In this document: in pieces, positions 1-7,392 of the stretch
Position numbering within the stretch: position 1 is the first letter of the stretch
Layout of the letters: each line of letters opens with the position of its first letter
IMG/VR virus record: IMGVR_UViG_3300031626_000002
Span: 1-59,879 of that record
DNA length: 59,879 nucleotides
DNA from: a virus
Strand: one strand, 5' to 3'
Position numbers and translations under genes: made by a program
Notes under the pieces: generated by a model
What the model was told of the DNA's origin: nothing
The model's database searches: none
What the model saw: the letters and a program-made list of their open reading frames with translations, nothing else

Positions 1-823
1 AGGGTACACACTCTACGTTCTGTCGTTGAATGAATTGATCCCAGATAGGTTTACCTGTAACGATACCTGAGGGGTTCCAACTCTGTGCATTCCACACACA
101 CTCTAGCAAAGTCTTCCAACCATGCTTAAGTAATGTAGCATTAGCGTCATTCTCTGGTAGCTTTGCGACTTTAGCCTTACCTGGTTTAATCATCTTACCC
201 AGGAAGTCAGACATCTTCTTACCAGCTTCATCCTGATCCATCATAATTACGACAGTCTTAAAGGAGTTTATCCAATCCCTTTGAGCAAGAGCACAAGAGG
301 TAGAAGATGAAGAAGGTACAGCAACCACAGAATAGGTTCTTCCGTACTTTTCTTTGTATGCTTGGGCGACACTGAGTGCATCGACTTCACCTTCACAGAT
401 GACCAACGTAAATCCTGATGTTGATTGTTGTTGTCCGAATAGTTCGACATTCTTAAAGTCTCCATGAGTACGAAACTCTTTTGGGAGCTTACGCTCTTTG
501 TATGCAGACAACTCTCCATTGATAGTGTAAGGGTAGAAGTGTGATTGAGGTTTGCCATTAACATCTACGGACATTTTGACATTGTAATGATCAACCACAT
601 CCTGAGAGATCCCACGACTAGACATTGGATAGCTTCTGTATGTACTAATCTCATCGATTATGGATGAGTTCACAAGGAAGTCTGTGTCTTCTATAAGTTC
701 CATTGGTTCTCTTTCATTTATAAATATAGTTGTACCACATGAGAAGCAGTGGCTTCTTGGGTTGTCATCATTATATACGTGGTTAGCATCAGAGCTTCCA
801 CATTTTCCACAATTAGTTTTCAC
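1..823 (-). CDS. Primase-helicase, N-terminal part (cut by left edge)
   Basis: This is the first copy of the T7 gp4-like primase-helicase gene, truncated by the contig edge after about 274 codons. The start is GTG at 823, as in the full copy at 58550. The product opens with the Cys4 zinc-binding motif (CxxC...CxxC) of T7-type primases, and the TOPRIM primase region follows. It differs from the right-end copy by scattered substitutions. The most concentrated cluster is near 660-705, where several adjacent bases change around codons 40-54. The reading frame stays open throughout, so nothing suggests a pseudogene; the missing C-terminal helicase half is an edge effect. Confidence 0.85.
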   Translation of the reverse strand, partial: MKTNCGKCGSSDANHVYNDDNPRSHCFSCGTTIFINEREPMELIEDTDFLVNSSIIDEISTYRSYPMSSRGISQDVVDHYNVKMSVDVNGKPQSHFYPYTINGELSAYKERKLPKEFRTHGDFKNVELFGQQQSTSGFTLVICEGEVDALSVAQAYKEKYGRTYSVVAVPSSSSTSCALAQRDWINSFKTVVIMMDQDEAGKKMSDFLGKMIKPGKAKVAKLPENDANATLLKHGWKTLLECVWNAQSWNPSGIVTGKPIWDQFIQRQNVECVP

Positions 824-853
824 CAGTAATCCCTTTCGGTTTTCATGTCACGA

Positions 854-1252
854 TTAAGATTCTTTTTTATCCGAGTCTTTGAATGCTTCGAGTCCCACTT
901 CAAGTTCTTCTGCTTTTGTAACTCGAACCCAGAGGTACTCTCCTCCTCGTTTAACTCTGTCTCTTTGAAGGATAATTCCTTGTACGGTTTTATCATTGAA
1001 CTCCTCGAATATGTTTTGATAGGTATCAAGTAAAGGTTTAATTATATTATCTAAGTCAGAGGCTTTGTTAGAAAGACCAGCATACACAATGAAGTGGACG
1101 GGGCTATCTTTGAAAGCCCATGTCTCACCCATTAGCATCACTGCCATCTCATCTTGGAACCTCTTGTATTCAGCTGTCTTGTAGGTTGTCCTGCCCTTCC
1201 TGACAAACATCCTGTTCGCCGATAGTGGTTTCATCTGGAATAGATTTTCCAT
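854..1252 (-). CDS. RusA-like Holliday junction resolvase
   Basis: The protein is about 132 aa, close to the usual RusA length. The signature SDLDNIIKPLLD carries the acidic residues that bind metal in RusA-type endonucleases, and the N-terminal 'PLSANRMF' matches the P-x-s-x-N substrate loop of the family. RusA resolves four-way junctions and branches during phage replication and packaging, the role played by gp3 in T7. I chose ATG 1252, preceded by GAGGCG, rather than the upstream in-frame ATG at 1330, which lies well inside the HNH gene. The gene overlaps the 3' end of the HNH gene by 83 bp and leads into the primase-helicase gene. A diverged second copy lies at 58581-58979. Confidence 0.85.
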   Translation of the reverse strand: MENLFQMKPLSANRMFVRKGRTTYKTAEYKRFQDEMAVMLMGETWAFKDSPVHFIVYAGLSNKASDLDNIIKPLLDTYQNIFEEFNDKTVQGIILQRDRVKRGGEYLWVRVTKAEELEVGLEAFKDSDKKES

Positions 1253-1523
1253 TACGCCTCTCCGCTGTTCGGATAGCATGACAGTTATGACACACCACTT
1301 CTGTTTTAAATACCTCATTAAGTATATCACCGATATCTTTATCGCAAGAGATCATTCGAGATACGTTGTGAAGCTTTTCATATTTAGGTAGGTGGTCAAA
1401 GCCTAAGGCATCTGGGTGTTTATCATAACCACAATCAGTACACCCTATGTCAGTCTTCAGTATCCCTATGAACTGACGTTTGCTCTTTCGACTTATGCTC
1501 TTCAATTTGTTTCTTAATGTCAT
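1170..1523 (-). CDS. HNH endonuclease-like protein
   Basis: The protein is 117 aa and has a compact HNH zinc-finger nuclease layout: a CTDCGY knuckle near residue 30, the 'GFDHLP' motif with the first catalytic His, and a C-terminal CHNCHAIRT cluster. It starts inside the exonuclease gene (74 bp overlap) and ends inside the RusA gene (83 bp overlap). It is thus wedged between two recombination nucleases with no intergenic space. That could be a homing-type insertion that lost its flanks, or a domesticated nuclease that helps process DNA during replication or packaging. The same arrangement is kept in the right-end copy, with few amino-acid changes, so it is under coding constraint. Confidence 0.8.
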   Translation of the reverse strand: MTLRNKLKSISRKSKRQFIGILKTDIGCTDCGYDKHPDALGFDHLPKYEKLHNVSRMISCDKDIGDILNEVFKTEVVCHNCHAIRTAERRNGKSIPDETTIGEQDVCQEGQDNLQDS

Positions 1524-2199
1524 CTAGTTCTTCCCAAGATGTTAGCATTGTTAATAGACGCTTGGAAGTGTCCGGATTACCGGATCCATTTGTTCTCCAA
1601 GCAGCTCGCACCCTATTCCACCTGCGGTGCATAGGAACTCCGTGTAGTATCTTCTCTGCTTTCTTAGGTCCAATTCCCTTAATTCCAGGGATATTATCAG
1701 ACCTATCACCAGTAAGGCATTGAAGCATAAGCTTAAGATTAGCAGTGTCTTCATCAACCTCTGTAATTTCTTTCTTAACAAAGTTGTAATGTGTTCCAGG
1801 AATCTGGAGAAGATCTTTGTCAATCCCAACTACTGTATACTCCTGATCAACAGACCTACACTCAGCAGCCCATATGGCAACAAGGTCATCTGCTTCCATA
1901 TCATCTGCTTCAATAGCAGAATACTTCTCAACCATGTACTTATGTCCATAGTTCAACGCTTCTTTAACGTCAGGCTCTATCTCCTTTCGGGTTCCTTTGT
2001 AGGCAGGGTAGATCTCCTTTCGGAAATTACCCCTACCTTTAATTGCTACGAGAAAACTATCAGACCCACAGTTACGTTGGATCTCTCTCATAGTGTTGTC
2101 AATTCCCACACGTATCTCTTTCTGTTTGGTTGTTACACAAGCCATCCGAAAGTAGATTGAGTCTGAGTCTACCAGTATTACTGCATTATCAGTGAACAT
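1450..2199 (-). CDS. 5'-3' exonuclease (T7 gp6 / FEN-like)
   Basis: The protein is 249 aa. Metal-binding clusters of the 5' nuclease family are evident: VDSDS near residue 11, EADDMEADDLV near residue 100, and VVGIDKDLLQ near 125. The helix-hairpin-helix region follows, with GDRSDNIPGIKGIGP near 165. The enzyme would remove RNA primers and flaps and degrade host DNA for nucleotides. It overlaps the DNA polymerase stop by 11 bp, so the two are probably translationally coupled. T7 has the same pairing of gp5 and gp6. The right-end copy (59177 to the edge) lacks its first residues. Confidence 0.9.
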   Translation of the reverse strand: MFTDNAVILVDSDSIYFRMACVTTKQKEIRVGIDNTMREIQRNCGSDSFLVAIKGRGNFRKEIYPAYKGTRKEIEPDVKEALNYGHKYMVEKYSAIEADDMEADDLVAIWAAECRSVDQEYTVVGIDKDLLQIPGTHYNFVKKEITEVDEDTANLKLMLQCLTGDRSDNIPGIKGIGPKKAEKILHGVPMHRRWNRVRAAWRTNGSGNPDTSKRLLTMLTSWEELDDIKKQIEEHKSKEQTSVHRDTED

Positions 2200-4027
2200 C
2201 TGCGTAGCTTTCTCCTATTACATAATCACCACCATCCATACATGTTACACCGAACATCTCTGGGCCAGCAGCAAAGGACTCTGTTAGAATTTCCCCAACA
2301 CGTTTAGCATCGTCGGGGTGTGATTGGAATGCCATCTCATCATGGTAGAACAAACGAGGTTCAGCACGTAGCTTCTCTTCACGTATCTTCTCCCATGCCC
2401 ACATCAGTGAAGCCTTACAGGTCACACCTTCAGCAGCTTGGAGTAAGTAGTTAAGAGTTTGATGACCAGACGCACAGAACACAGGGCGTCCATCAAGAGC
2501 AGGGAACCATCCATCACCTTGTTGGTTAGATGTTTTGTTCCAGATGTTTAGAAGTTTCTTCTTAAGTTCTTCCAAACCTTTGATACCCTTAGAGAAATCA
2601 GCACGAGACTTACGTCCTACTTCACTGTTTGATTTGCCTGATAGAACTTGTCCCAGCTTAGCATCACCAGCACCAAAGAGATAAGCATATAGATACCCTT
2701 TGGCGACACCCCTTGAGCATCCAAGAGCATCAGCATTTCTTTGGTGTTGATCCCCATACCTGACTTCATTAGTGAAATCATCGTTCCCCACGTAATGACA
2801 AAGACCACGTAGCTGATTACCAGCACTATCGGCACCAACAATAACGTACCCTGGATCAGGTTTAAGCATCCCACGTATCTCTTTACCCCAAGGTGTTTCA
2901 ATACCTGGGAGGTTTGCGATAACTTCGTGACGTACTCTGAAGGTAGGAGTACCAATAGTCCACATGTTACCATGAAGTCGTTTATCATCTGAGCCCTCTA
3001 CCTTTTCTACCCAGCCCTCCATAAGAGAAGCCTTGTGACGCAATACATAGTACTCGTCTACCATCATACCAATTTCCCCAAGCTTAGCTAATGAGGATGT
3101 TGTGAGTTTAGGTCCAGTCGTTACCCATTCTCTTCCGATTTTCTTTCGGTTGTATTCATCTGGTTTCCATCCGATAGTGGCAAGCCAATCCTTAACCGCT
3201 TCTTGTGATCCCAGTTTAGCTTGTTCCTTAGTTGTTCGTTGGAATTTGAAATCTGGTCCGGCAAGGTGGGTGTCTGTGACCGAGACTTCCGTTCCAAAAT
3301 ATTCAGTAAGCAGCTTGGCAGTCGTCGCATTGTACTTCCCATTCTTATTGTACTTAGGTGACTTAGGTTCTTTGTCAATGTAGACAACCTTAGTACCCAT
3401 CTGAGGCTCAATGATGTCAGAGATCTCAGCCATACGTTGTTGCATTGTACCCACTAGGGTCTTAGCTTCTTCCATATCAAAGTACCAGCCCTTGCTCTTG
3501 CAGAACGCATTGAACTTAGCTGTCTCATGCTCTGCTTGCATACCCAATTTAATCTTAGGGTTATACGCAGCAACTTTCTTGTACTCTGAGAGTAACTCAT
3601 TGTACACATCGACATTCACACGAACATCTTGCACACAATAGCGTAGCATTTCACGTGAGTAAGCATCCCAACCGTCTTCGTATGTAATCTTGCTGTTGCC
3701 AAGGTGTTCCCCCCAACCTGCAAGGCCATGCTTATGTGGACGCTTGTAGCGTAGCACCTGAGACATAACCCACGTGTCATGTAAGCGTTTCTCATTGAGT
3801 GTAGTACCACATAGCTTATCCATGACCACATTATCAAAACCTATAATGTTATGGCCTACCAGTAGCTCTGCGTTCTGTAGTAGTGCAGCACCATCAGCGA
3901 TAGAACCATGCAGGTTATCGTGATCAGAGAACTTATAGATCTGATTGGTGTCTAAGTTCTGTGCAACAATCATCCAGATAGTATCCGGAGTAAGACCATT
4001 ACATTCTATATCATAACATAAACGCAT
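2189..4027 (-). CDS. DNA polymerase I family (family A), T7 gp5-like
   Basis: This 612-aa replicative polymerase has a proofreading domain: ExoI YDIECNG at residues 5-11, ExoII GHNIIGFDN near 58-66, and an ExoIII aspartate in YCVQDVRVN. The polymerase domain carries motif A GADSAGNQLR near residue 400, motif B RGVAKGYLYAYLFGAGD near 445, and motif C YHDE near 560. In motif B a Tyr lies four residues after the Lys, as in T7 gp5. The protein is shorter than T7 gp5 (704 aa). A glutaredoxin gene lies just upstream. T7 polymerase uses host thioredoxin as processivity factor, so the pairing is suggestive, but no clear thioredoxin-binding insertion is visible to me. Confidence 0.95.
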   Translation of the reverse strand: MRLCYDIECNGLTPDTIWMIVAQNLDTNQIYKFSDHDNLHGSIADGAALLQNAELLVGHNIIGFDNVVMDKLCGTTLNEKRLHDTWVMSQVLRYKRPHKHGLAGWGEHLGNSKITYEDGWDAYSREMLRYCVQDVRVNVDVYNELLSEYKKVAAYNPKIKLGMQAEHETAKFNAFCKSKGWYFDMEEAKTLVGTMQQRMAEISDIIEPQMGTKVVYIDKEPKSPKYNKNGKYNATTAKLLTEYFGTEVSVTDTHLAGPDFKFQRTTKEQAKLGSQEAVKDWLATIGWKPDEYNRKKIGREWVTTGPKLTTSSLAKLGEIGMMVDEYYVLRHKASLMEGWVEKVEGSDDKRLHGNMWTIGTPTFRVRHEVIANLPGIETPWGKEIRGMLKPDPGYVIVGADSAGNQLRGLCHYVGNDDFTNEVRYGDQHQRNADALGCSRGVAKGYLYAYLFGAGDAKLGQVLSGKSNSEVGRKSRADFSKGIKGLEELKKKLLNIWNKTSNQQGDGWFPALDGRPVFCASGHQTLNYLLQAAEGVTCKASLMWAWEKIREEKLRAEPRLFYHDEMAFQSHPDDAKRVGEILTESFAAGPEMFGVTCMDGGDYVIGESYADVH

Positions 4028-4041
4028 GTTGCGTCCTTTCT

Positions 4042-4263
4042 TTACTTGTTTAAGTACATCTTAAGATCATTATACCCACCAATGAATACATCATTGCGGT
4101 ATATAATTGGTACAGTGTTCATCATAGATCTCTCCATGATTGATTTACCTAGAGATCGTTGTATATCGATAGCATATTCAGTGAAACCTTCTCCGGTTTC
4201 TCGTAGTAATTCTTTAGCCTTATCACAGAATGGGCAGTTGGATATGCTATACACCTCATACAT
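4042..4263 (-). CDS. Glutaredoxin-like protein
   Basis: This 73-aa protein has the NCPFC dithiol active site at residues 9-13 after a short beta strand (YEVYSIS). The cis-Pro motif TVPIIY and the GGYNDL glutathione-binding region near the C-terminus complete the glutaredoxin fold. In phages such proteins typically supply electrons to ribonucleotide reductase, which fits the class II RNR at 34894-36648, although that gene lies far away in the late arm. It lies 14 bp upstream of the DNA polymerase gene in the same operon and overlaps the DUF1289 gene by 8 bp. Confidence 0.9.
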   Translation of the reverse strand: MYEVYSISNCPFCDKAKELLRETGEGFTEYAIDIQRSLGKSIMERSMMNTVPIIYRNDVFIGGYNDLKMYLNK

Positions 4264-4468
4264 GTTGGTTATCCTCCAAGGATTTCATAATATTCTTACG
4301 CTTATCTTCAGAGTAGTTACGCCAATCTTGAATGTCTTTGAGAGACCTACCACAAGTCATGCAATGATCTTCCCCCACTCTACATTTACTGATACAAGGT
4401 GAGCTTGCAGTTGTTATTAGGGCAGTGTCGCTGAAGTCTGCCTCTAAGGGCCACTCATCATCCGTCAT
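4256..4468 (-). CDS. DUF1289 family protein
   Basis: The protein is about 70 aa. The cysteine pattern CISKCRVGEDHCMTCGRS matches DUF1289, a small probable metal-binding family common in proteobacteria whose function is unknown. I chose ATG 4468, which sits behind the strong ribosome binding site AGGAGG, and not the upstream ATG at 4513. The start lies inside the 3' end of the small basic gene 4458-4616. An acidic N-terminus precedes the Cys region. Presence of this proteobacterial family in a phage replication operon hints at capture from the host. Confidence 0.75.
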   Translation of the reverse strand: MTDDEWPLEADFSDTALITTASSPCISKCRVGEDHCMTCGRSLKDIQDWRNYSEDKRKNIMKSLEDNQHV

Positions 4469-4616
4469 TGTCAACCTCCTTGTTATGTTTACGGAACCTT
4501 TTATTGTAAGCACGTTTGATCTTCTTTAACTGACCAGCTTTCCACAGGTAAAACTTACGTGCTTTAGTGAGGCCATCATACTCATCACCGCCCCTCATGG
4601 GGATACGCTTGGTCAT
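4458..4616 (-). CDS. Small basic protein
   Basis: This 52-aa reading frame starts at ATG 4616 behind GGAG and stops at 4458, overlapping the DUF1289 start. The product is strongly basic, with many Lys and Arg (e.g. KKIKRAYNKRFRKHNK near the C-terminus), suggesting nucleic-acid binding. It fills the gap between the DUF1289 gene and the gene at 4657-4914 in the same direction. I do not recognise a family. Confidence 0.6.
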   Translation of the reverse strand: MTKRIPMRGGDEYDGLTKARKFYLWKAGQLKKIKRAYNKRFRKHNKEVDNDG

Positions 4617-4656
4617 TCATTATCTCCTACTACTGGGGTATTAGTAATGGTCAGTA

Positions 4657-4914
4657 TTACCCATTAACTAACACTGGCATATCACTAGGTAACTTAGAGT
4701 CCTCACGTTGTGCCTCTAGTATATCCTCATACTTGTTGAACAGTTGCTCGAACTTCCATTGGTATAACTGTTGCATACCCATGATGGTATTCATAAGCTC
4801 ATCGGGTGTAGGATAACGATCACCATCACCGATTTGTCTGAACACTGACTCAAGGTCATTGCATACAGACCAACAGTCCATAATCTTTTCTTCTAGGTCA
4901 TGCATTTTACTCAT
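4657..4914 (-). CDS. Hypothetical protein
   Basis: An 85-aa protein in the replication operon. It is predicted mostly helical and has two Cys near residue 17. I prefer ATG 4914, with AAGGA upstream, over 4929, since 4929 leaves no room for a ribosome binding site. It overlaps the 3' end of thyX by 8 bp, so it is likely translationally coupled. No recognised domain; function unknown. Confidence 0.7.
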   Translation of the reverse strand: MSKMHDLEEKIMDCWSVCNDLESVFRQIGDGDRYPTPDELMNTIMGMQQLYQWKFEQLFNKYEDILEAQREDSKLPSDMPVLVNG

Positions 4915-5557
4915 CACTACATCCTTCAAGTGCCTTCCATGATACAGGGAATAGCTTTAACATTTCCTTATCTATACCAAGGGCTACCTTCTTGCTTTCA
5001 TATTGGGTATCTGGTGTAATCCTTAGCCTACACATGTCAGCAAAGGCATCAAGACTGCCCGACCAGTACCATTCAGTCATAATGGACTGTGGGAGTACCA
5101 TACGGGATTGTTCAGGGGCTACCCCATGCCCTAGTAAATCATTGTAGGCAACAAGACATGCCCAGTTTGCATCCCCCCAGTTACCTACATCAACAACACC
5201 CTCAGACCCTTGCTTCTTGTCTGCCGATTTACCACGCCATACATCAGGTGTATAAAACTCAGGCTTACTGTCCACATACCTACGACTGATCTCATTCCAA
5301 CGTAGGAACTTATGCTTCACAAGCTGCCTTGCTACAAAGATTGGAGCCTTGACGTGGAAGGATGCAAAGGCATGACCGAAGGGTGACATGTGTTTGTGTT
5401 TAGCTAAGTAGTTGATAAGGTTAGTGTCTTTAGCTTTTAATGTTGGTGGCCCCCAAGTATTCTCCTCCATCTCAGATTTCTTACCAAAGCTAACACGTGC
5501 TGCATTAGCTACTGATAGGTCACTACCCATGTGGTCTACGTATGTTGCTTCAATCAT
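4907..5557 (-). CDS. thyX: Flavin-dependent thymidylate synthase ThyX
   Basis: A 216-aa protein that methylates dUMP to dTMP using FAD and methylenetetrahydrofolate. The ThyX signature (RHRxxSxNExSxR) is recognisable as [14 protein letters not shown] near residues 80-93, with Lys replacing the first two Arg. Other typical elements are the N-terminal '[10 protein letters not shown]' and '[17 protein letters not shown]'. The C-terminal half contains '[17 protein letters not shown]', matching the family's R-x-x-L-P block. It acts with RNR, glutaredoxin and MazG in supplying nucleotides. The start overlaps the stop of the preceding small gene (ATG within 5550-5557). Confidence 0.92.
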   Translation of the reverse strand: MIEATYVDHMGSDLSVANAARVSFGKKSEMEENTWGPPTLKAKDTNLINYLAKHKHMSPFGHAFASFHVKAPIFVARQLVKHKFLRWNEISRRYVDSKPEFYTPDVWRGKSADKKQGSEGVVDVGNWGDANWACLVAYNDLLGHGVAPEQSRMVLPQSIMTEWYWSGSLDAFADMCRLRITPDTQYESKKVALGIDKEMLKLFPVSWKALEGCSDE

Positions 5558-5723
5558 CTAATTTAATTCCAATACATTCTATTGTTTCTGTAGGATTATT
5601 CACCATGACAGCTGCTATTCTTAGTTCAGCTTTACATACTGTTTCGTTAGCAAAGTTACCTAAGTGGTGGTATTTGACACCAACTTCAGGCATCACAGTA
5701 AACCATATTAGTGCAAAGATCAT
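5550..5723 (-). CDS. Small protein with hydrophobic N-terminus
   Basis: This 57-aa frame starts at ATG 5723 with AAGGA upstream and ends overlapping thyX. The N-terminus (MIFALIWFTVMPEV) could be a short membrane anchor or signal peptide, and two Cys follow near residues 30 and 50. Tight overlap with its neighbour and a plausible ribosome binding site support it. No recognised family. Confidence 0.6.
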   Translation of the reverse strand: MIFALIWFTVMPEVGVKYHHLGNFANETVCKAELRIAAVMVNNPTETIECIGIKLDD

Positions 5724-5747
5724 AGGTCATTCCTTATTTCTTTAATC

Positions 5748-5936
5748 TTATAAAACATTTAGAGTTTCCTTTATCTTCCTATCAGTATAATACATGTACT
5801 TACTAGGTATACCATCTAAGTAACAACGTTTATACACCATCTCTGTGAATGTTTTCTCAGTAGAGAAATCACTGAACATGTAAACATTCCGTATGATTTC
5901 TTCAATGTCTGTTTCTATTTTCTTAAAGCCACCCAT
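5748..5936 (-). CDS. Hypothetical protein
   Basis: A 62-aa protein whose start overlaps the stop of the DUF3310 gene by one base, indicating coupled translation. It has mixed charge, is rich in Tyr, and contains a single Cys. No family is recognised. Confidence 0.65.
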   Translation of the reverse strand: MGGFKKIETDIEEIIRNVYMFSDFSTEKTFTEMVYKRCYLDGIPSKYMYYTDRKIKETLNVL

Positions 5937-6181
5937 CAGATGTAATCCCGCATACTTTTATCAAGCTGCTCTATACGCATCTCTGCGTACCTGATGACTT
6001 TACGTAGGTCTGTTATCTCTGACCCAATACCATCTTCACCCTCATACATCTTATGACCAGCTCTCATAGCATATTTAATAATGTTACCGATATGGAATGG
6101 TAAGTCATTTTCCATGATGAATGTAATAGGTTCTATTTTATAACGTGTGTAGTGTGAAGGTTTGTTAACAATATCTGACAT
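5936..6181 (-). CDS. DUF3310 family protein
   Basis: This 81-aa protein matches the DUF3310 pattern found in many phages: 'VNKPSHYTRYKIEPI' at the N-terminus, then 'LPFHIGNIIKYAMRAG', then a helical tail. The family is often annotated as a nucleotide-kinase-like phage protein, but its reaction is not established. It is the first gene of the replication operon, about 55 bp from the hairpin element at 6235-6257 and just past an oppositely oriented T7-like promoter. Confidence 0.85.
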   Translation of the reverse strand: MSDIVNKPSHYTRYKIEPITFIMENDLPFHIGNIIKYAMRAGHKMYEGEDGIGSEITDLRKVIRYAEMRIEQLDKSMRDYI

Positions 6182-6192
6182 TTTATGCCCTT

Positions 6193-6215
6193 TCTTTAAG
6201 TTCCTTATAGAGAAG
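6193..6215 (+). promoter_or_regulatory. T7-like phage promoter candidate (P-terS)
   Basis: Plus-strand core AAGTTCCTTATAGAGAAG is shared with the elements at 15381 and 34817. The -3 to +1 part (TATAG) matches the T7 promoter initiation region. It lies about 70 bp before the small-terminase gene and points toward it. Confidence 0.7.
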
Positions 6216-6234
6216 AGAGTTATTTCTCTTTTAA

Positions 6235-6257
6235 AATCCGACCCCCGTGGTCGGATT
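6235..6257 (-). promoter_or_regulatory. Conserved 9-bp hairpin, site 1
   Basis: A perfect 9-bp stem (AATCCGACC / GGTCGGATT) with a 5-nt loop. On the minus strand the loop is ACGGG and the stem is followed by TTAAAAGAG. Three relatives occur at 10424, 11323 and 12927. This one lies about 55 bp upstream of the replication operon and is not directly behind a minus-strand gene, so a terminator role is less natural here than a promoter or leader role. Confidence 0.7.
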
Positions 6258-6284
6258 CATAAAGTATTATAAGAGGTAATTACT

Positions 6285-6677
6285 ATGACTAGAGAGGTTC
6301 ATCCAAACAGCCTTAAGAATTTAGCACCTTCATTCACTAAAGACAATGCTCGTGAGATGCAATTGAAATCGGCAGCTTCCCGTAAGGCAGCTAGAGATGC
6401 TAGAGAAGCTTTGAAGATGAGTATGAAAGATTGGCGTCAGTACAAGGAAGATGTACTAGACCATATTGATATGAACTCTCTTGATGTCTTGAAGATCCTC
6501 ATGTTCAAAGCTTTGGACAAAGAAGATTTTGATACAGCTAGTGATCTCGCAGCAAAAGTTGCAGAGTATGAGCAACCCAAACTACAGCGCAGGGAACTCC
6601 AAATTGAGGAGATAGGTGCTGAGAGTTTGTCTGATGAAGAACTCGACAATAAGATACGAGCACTGCGGATAGTGTGA
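6285..6677 (+). CDS. Small terminase subunit (probable)
   Basis: This 130-aa, charged, helical protein has a layout seen in podophage small terminases: a basic N-terminal segment ('KSAASRKAARDAREALK') suited to DNA binding, a central helical region, and an acidic C-terminus (EEIGAESLSDEELDNK). It would recognise the phage packaging site and recruit the large subunit. It stands alone on the plus strand inside the minus arm, about 7 kb from the large terminase, with its own T7-like promoter upstream and terminator downstream. The assignment rests on composition, size and late-type regulation rather than a diagnostic motif. Confidence 0.6.
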   Translation: MTREVHPNSLKNLAPSFTKDNAREMQLKSAASRKAARDAREALKMSMKDWRQYKEDVLDHIDMNSLDVLKILMFKALDKEDFDTASDLAAKVAEYEQPKLQRRELQIEEIGAESLSDEELDNKIRALRIV

Positions 6678-6707
6678 GGTTCTGCGAGAACCTGAAAGAA
6701 AATGCCT

Positions 6708-6758
6708 GTGCGCTTTGTCGGTTACCGAAAAAAACAAGTAAGTGCGCTTTGTCGGTTA
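6708..6758 (+). repeat. 17-bp direct repeat pair
   Basis: GTGCGCTTTGTCGGTTA occurs at 6708-6724 and 6742-6758, spaced 34 bp, between the small-terminase stop and its terminator. Such a pair next to a terminase gene could be a terminase binding site or another protein-binding site; this is inference. Confidence 0.6.
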
Positions 6759-6770
6759 TCTAAAAATTAT

Positions 6771-6816
6771 AAGAACCCAAAGATTCTCTGTGAGAGTCTC
6801 TGGGTTCTTTTTTTAT
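6771..6816 (+). terminator. Intrinsic terminator after small terminase
   Basis: AAGAACCCA pairs with TGGGTTCTT across an inner AGA-TTCTC/GAGAG stem, followed by a run of seven or more T. The minus-strand gene 6813-7058 ends inside it, so it may act on both strands. Confidence 0.9.
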
Positions 6817-7058
6817 TTCCATAGGAGTCCGTGGAATCCCTCTGTAGAGTCAAAGGATTTTATAAGATCCTTAAACATCCTGGGTGACATAGTTACTACA
6901 TCATATCCCTCAATGTCTTGATTGAATTGTCTCATAGATACATAGCCTTCGTATTCTCCAGCGTTTTCTATGATTACCCCAAGGTCAAGATCATCTCCTG
7001 AATCATCCATAATAACTATCTCAGTCGTCCAGGGTTTTTCTTCGATTGTGAATGGCAT
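6813..7058 (-). CDS. Hypothetical acidic protein
   Basis: An 81-aa acidic protein, the last gene of a chain of small minus-strand genes. The start ATG overlaps the stop of the gene at 7058-7312, suggesting coupled translation. The sequence alternates predicted beta strands and acidic turns (VIMDDSGDDLDLG). No recognised family; possibly a host-takeover protein, judging only from its place. Confidence 0.65.
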   Translation of the reverse strand: MPFTIEEKPWTTEIVIMDDSGDDLDLGVIIENAGEYEGYVSMRQFNQDIEGYDVVTMSPRMFKDLIKSFDSTEGFHGLLWK

Positions 7059-7312
7059 TACATTTTACTTACGCCAAGGACACCACCGTTTTCCCACTCT
7101 GCAAAGAGACCATGATCACTTAGAATATCATTGATCTTATGGTTTACACCAAAGTCATCTAGTGCTACATCGTTTTCACGATAGTAGTCAGCCCATATAG
7201 TGTCATAGTTTTCTTCTGCGGAGATTATAAAGTCATCCCCACCATGATCATATACAGGTACCCCTATCTTACGAAGCTTGTTGAATGCTGTGCGATATTC
7301 CCTTTTCATCAC
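7058..7312 (-). CDS. Hypothetical protein
   Basis: An 84-aa protein with a basic N-terminus and an acidic middle. It overlaps its downstream neighbour by one base. A ribosome-binding-site-like AGGGATAG lies upstream. No domain recognised. Confidence 0.65.
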   Translation of the reverse strand: MMKREYRTAFNKLRKIGVPVYDHGGDDFIISAEENYDTIWADYYRENDVALDDFGVNHKINDILSDHGLFAEWENGGVLGVSKM

Positions 7313-7317
7313 TATCC

Positions 7318-7392
7318 CTATCTTTTATTGATTGCTATTAGTATTATTAATATGCAGCCAGCGAATGCAAGCAGTCCCACGTTATCGATCAT
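7318..7392 (-). CDS. Candidate 24-aa membrane peptide
   Basis: The frame starts at ATG 7392, overlapping the stop of the MazG gene, and encodes a short hydrophobic helix (LLAFAGCILIILIAI) with a basic tail (NKR). Overlapped starts and single-helix peptides recur in this genome. The frame is short enough to arise by chance. Confidence 0.4.
   Translation of the reverse strand: MIDNVGLLAFAGCILIILIAINKR

Larger units (their letters stand above)
1..2152. repeat. Left copy of divergent terminal redundancy
   Basis: Aligns colinearly with 57728-59879 at a constant offset of 57727, with no net insertion or deletion. By eye there are about 35 substitutions in the first 830 positions, many at third codon positions. 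It holds the 5' part of the primase-helicase gene, RusA, HNH and most of the exonuclease gene. True phage terminal repeats are normally identical. The mismatch therefore points to a circular or terminally redundant genome assembled from two strains, giving a unique length of about 57.7 kb. Confidence 0.9.

Noticed and set aside
268-564. 98-aa minus-strand frame, also present at 57995-58285
   Set aside because: Alternative frame of the primase-helicase gene; the Cys4/TOPRIM frame is the real one.
1-2152. True long direct terminal repeats used for packaging
   Set aside because: Copies differ by several percent, whereas physical terminal repeats of one phage are identical; strain mixing is more likely.
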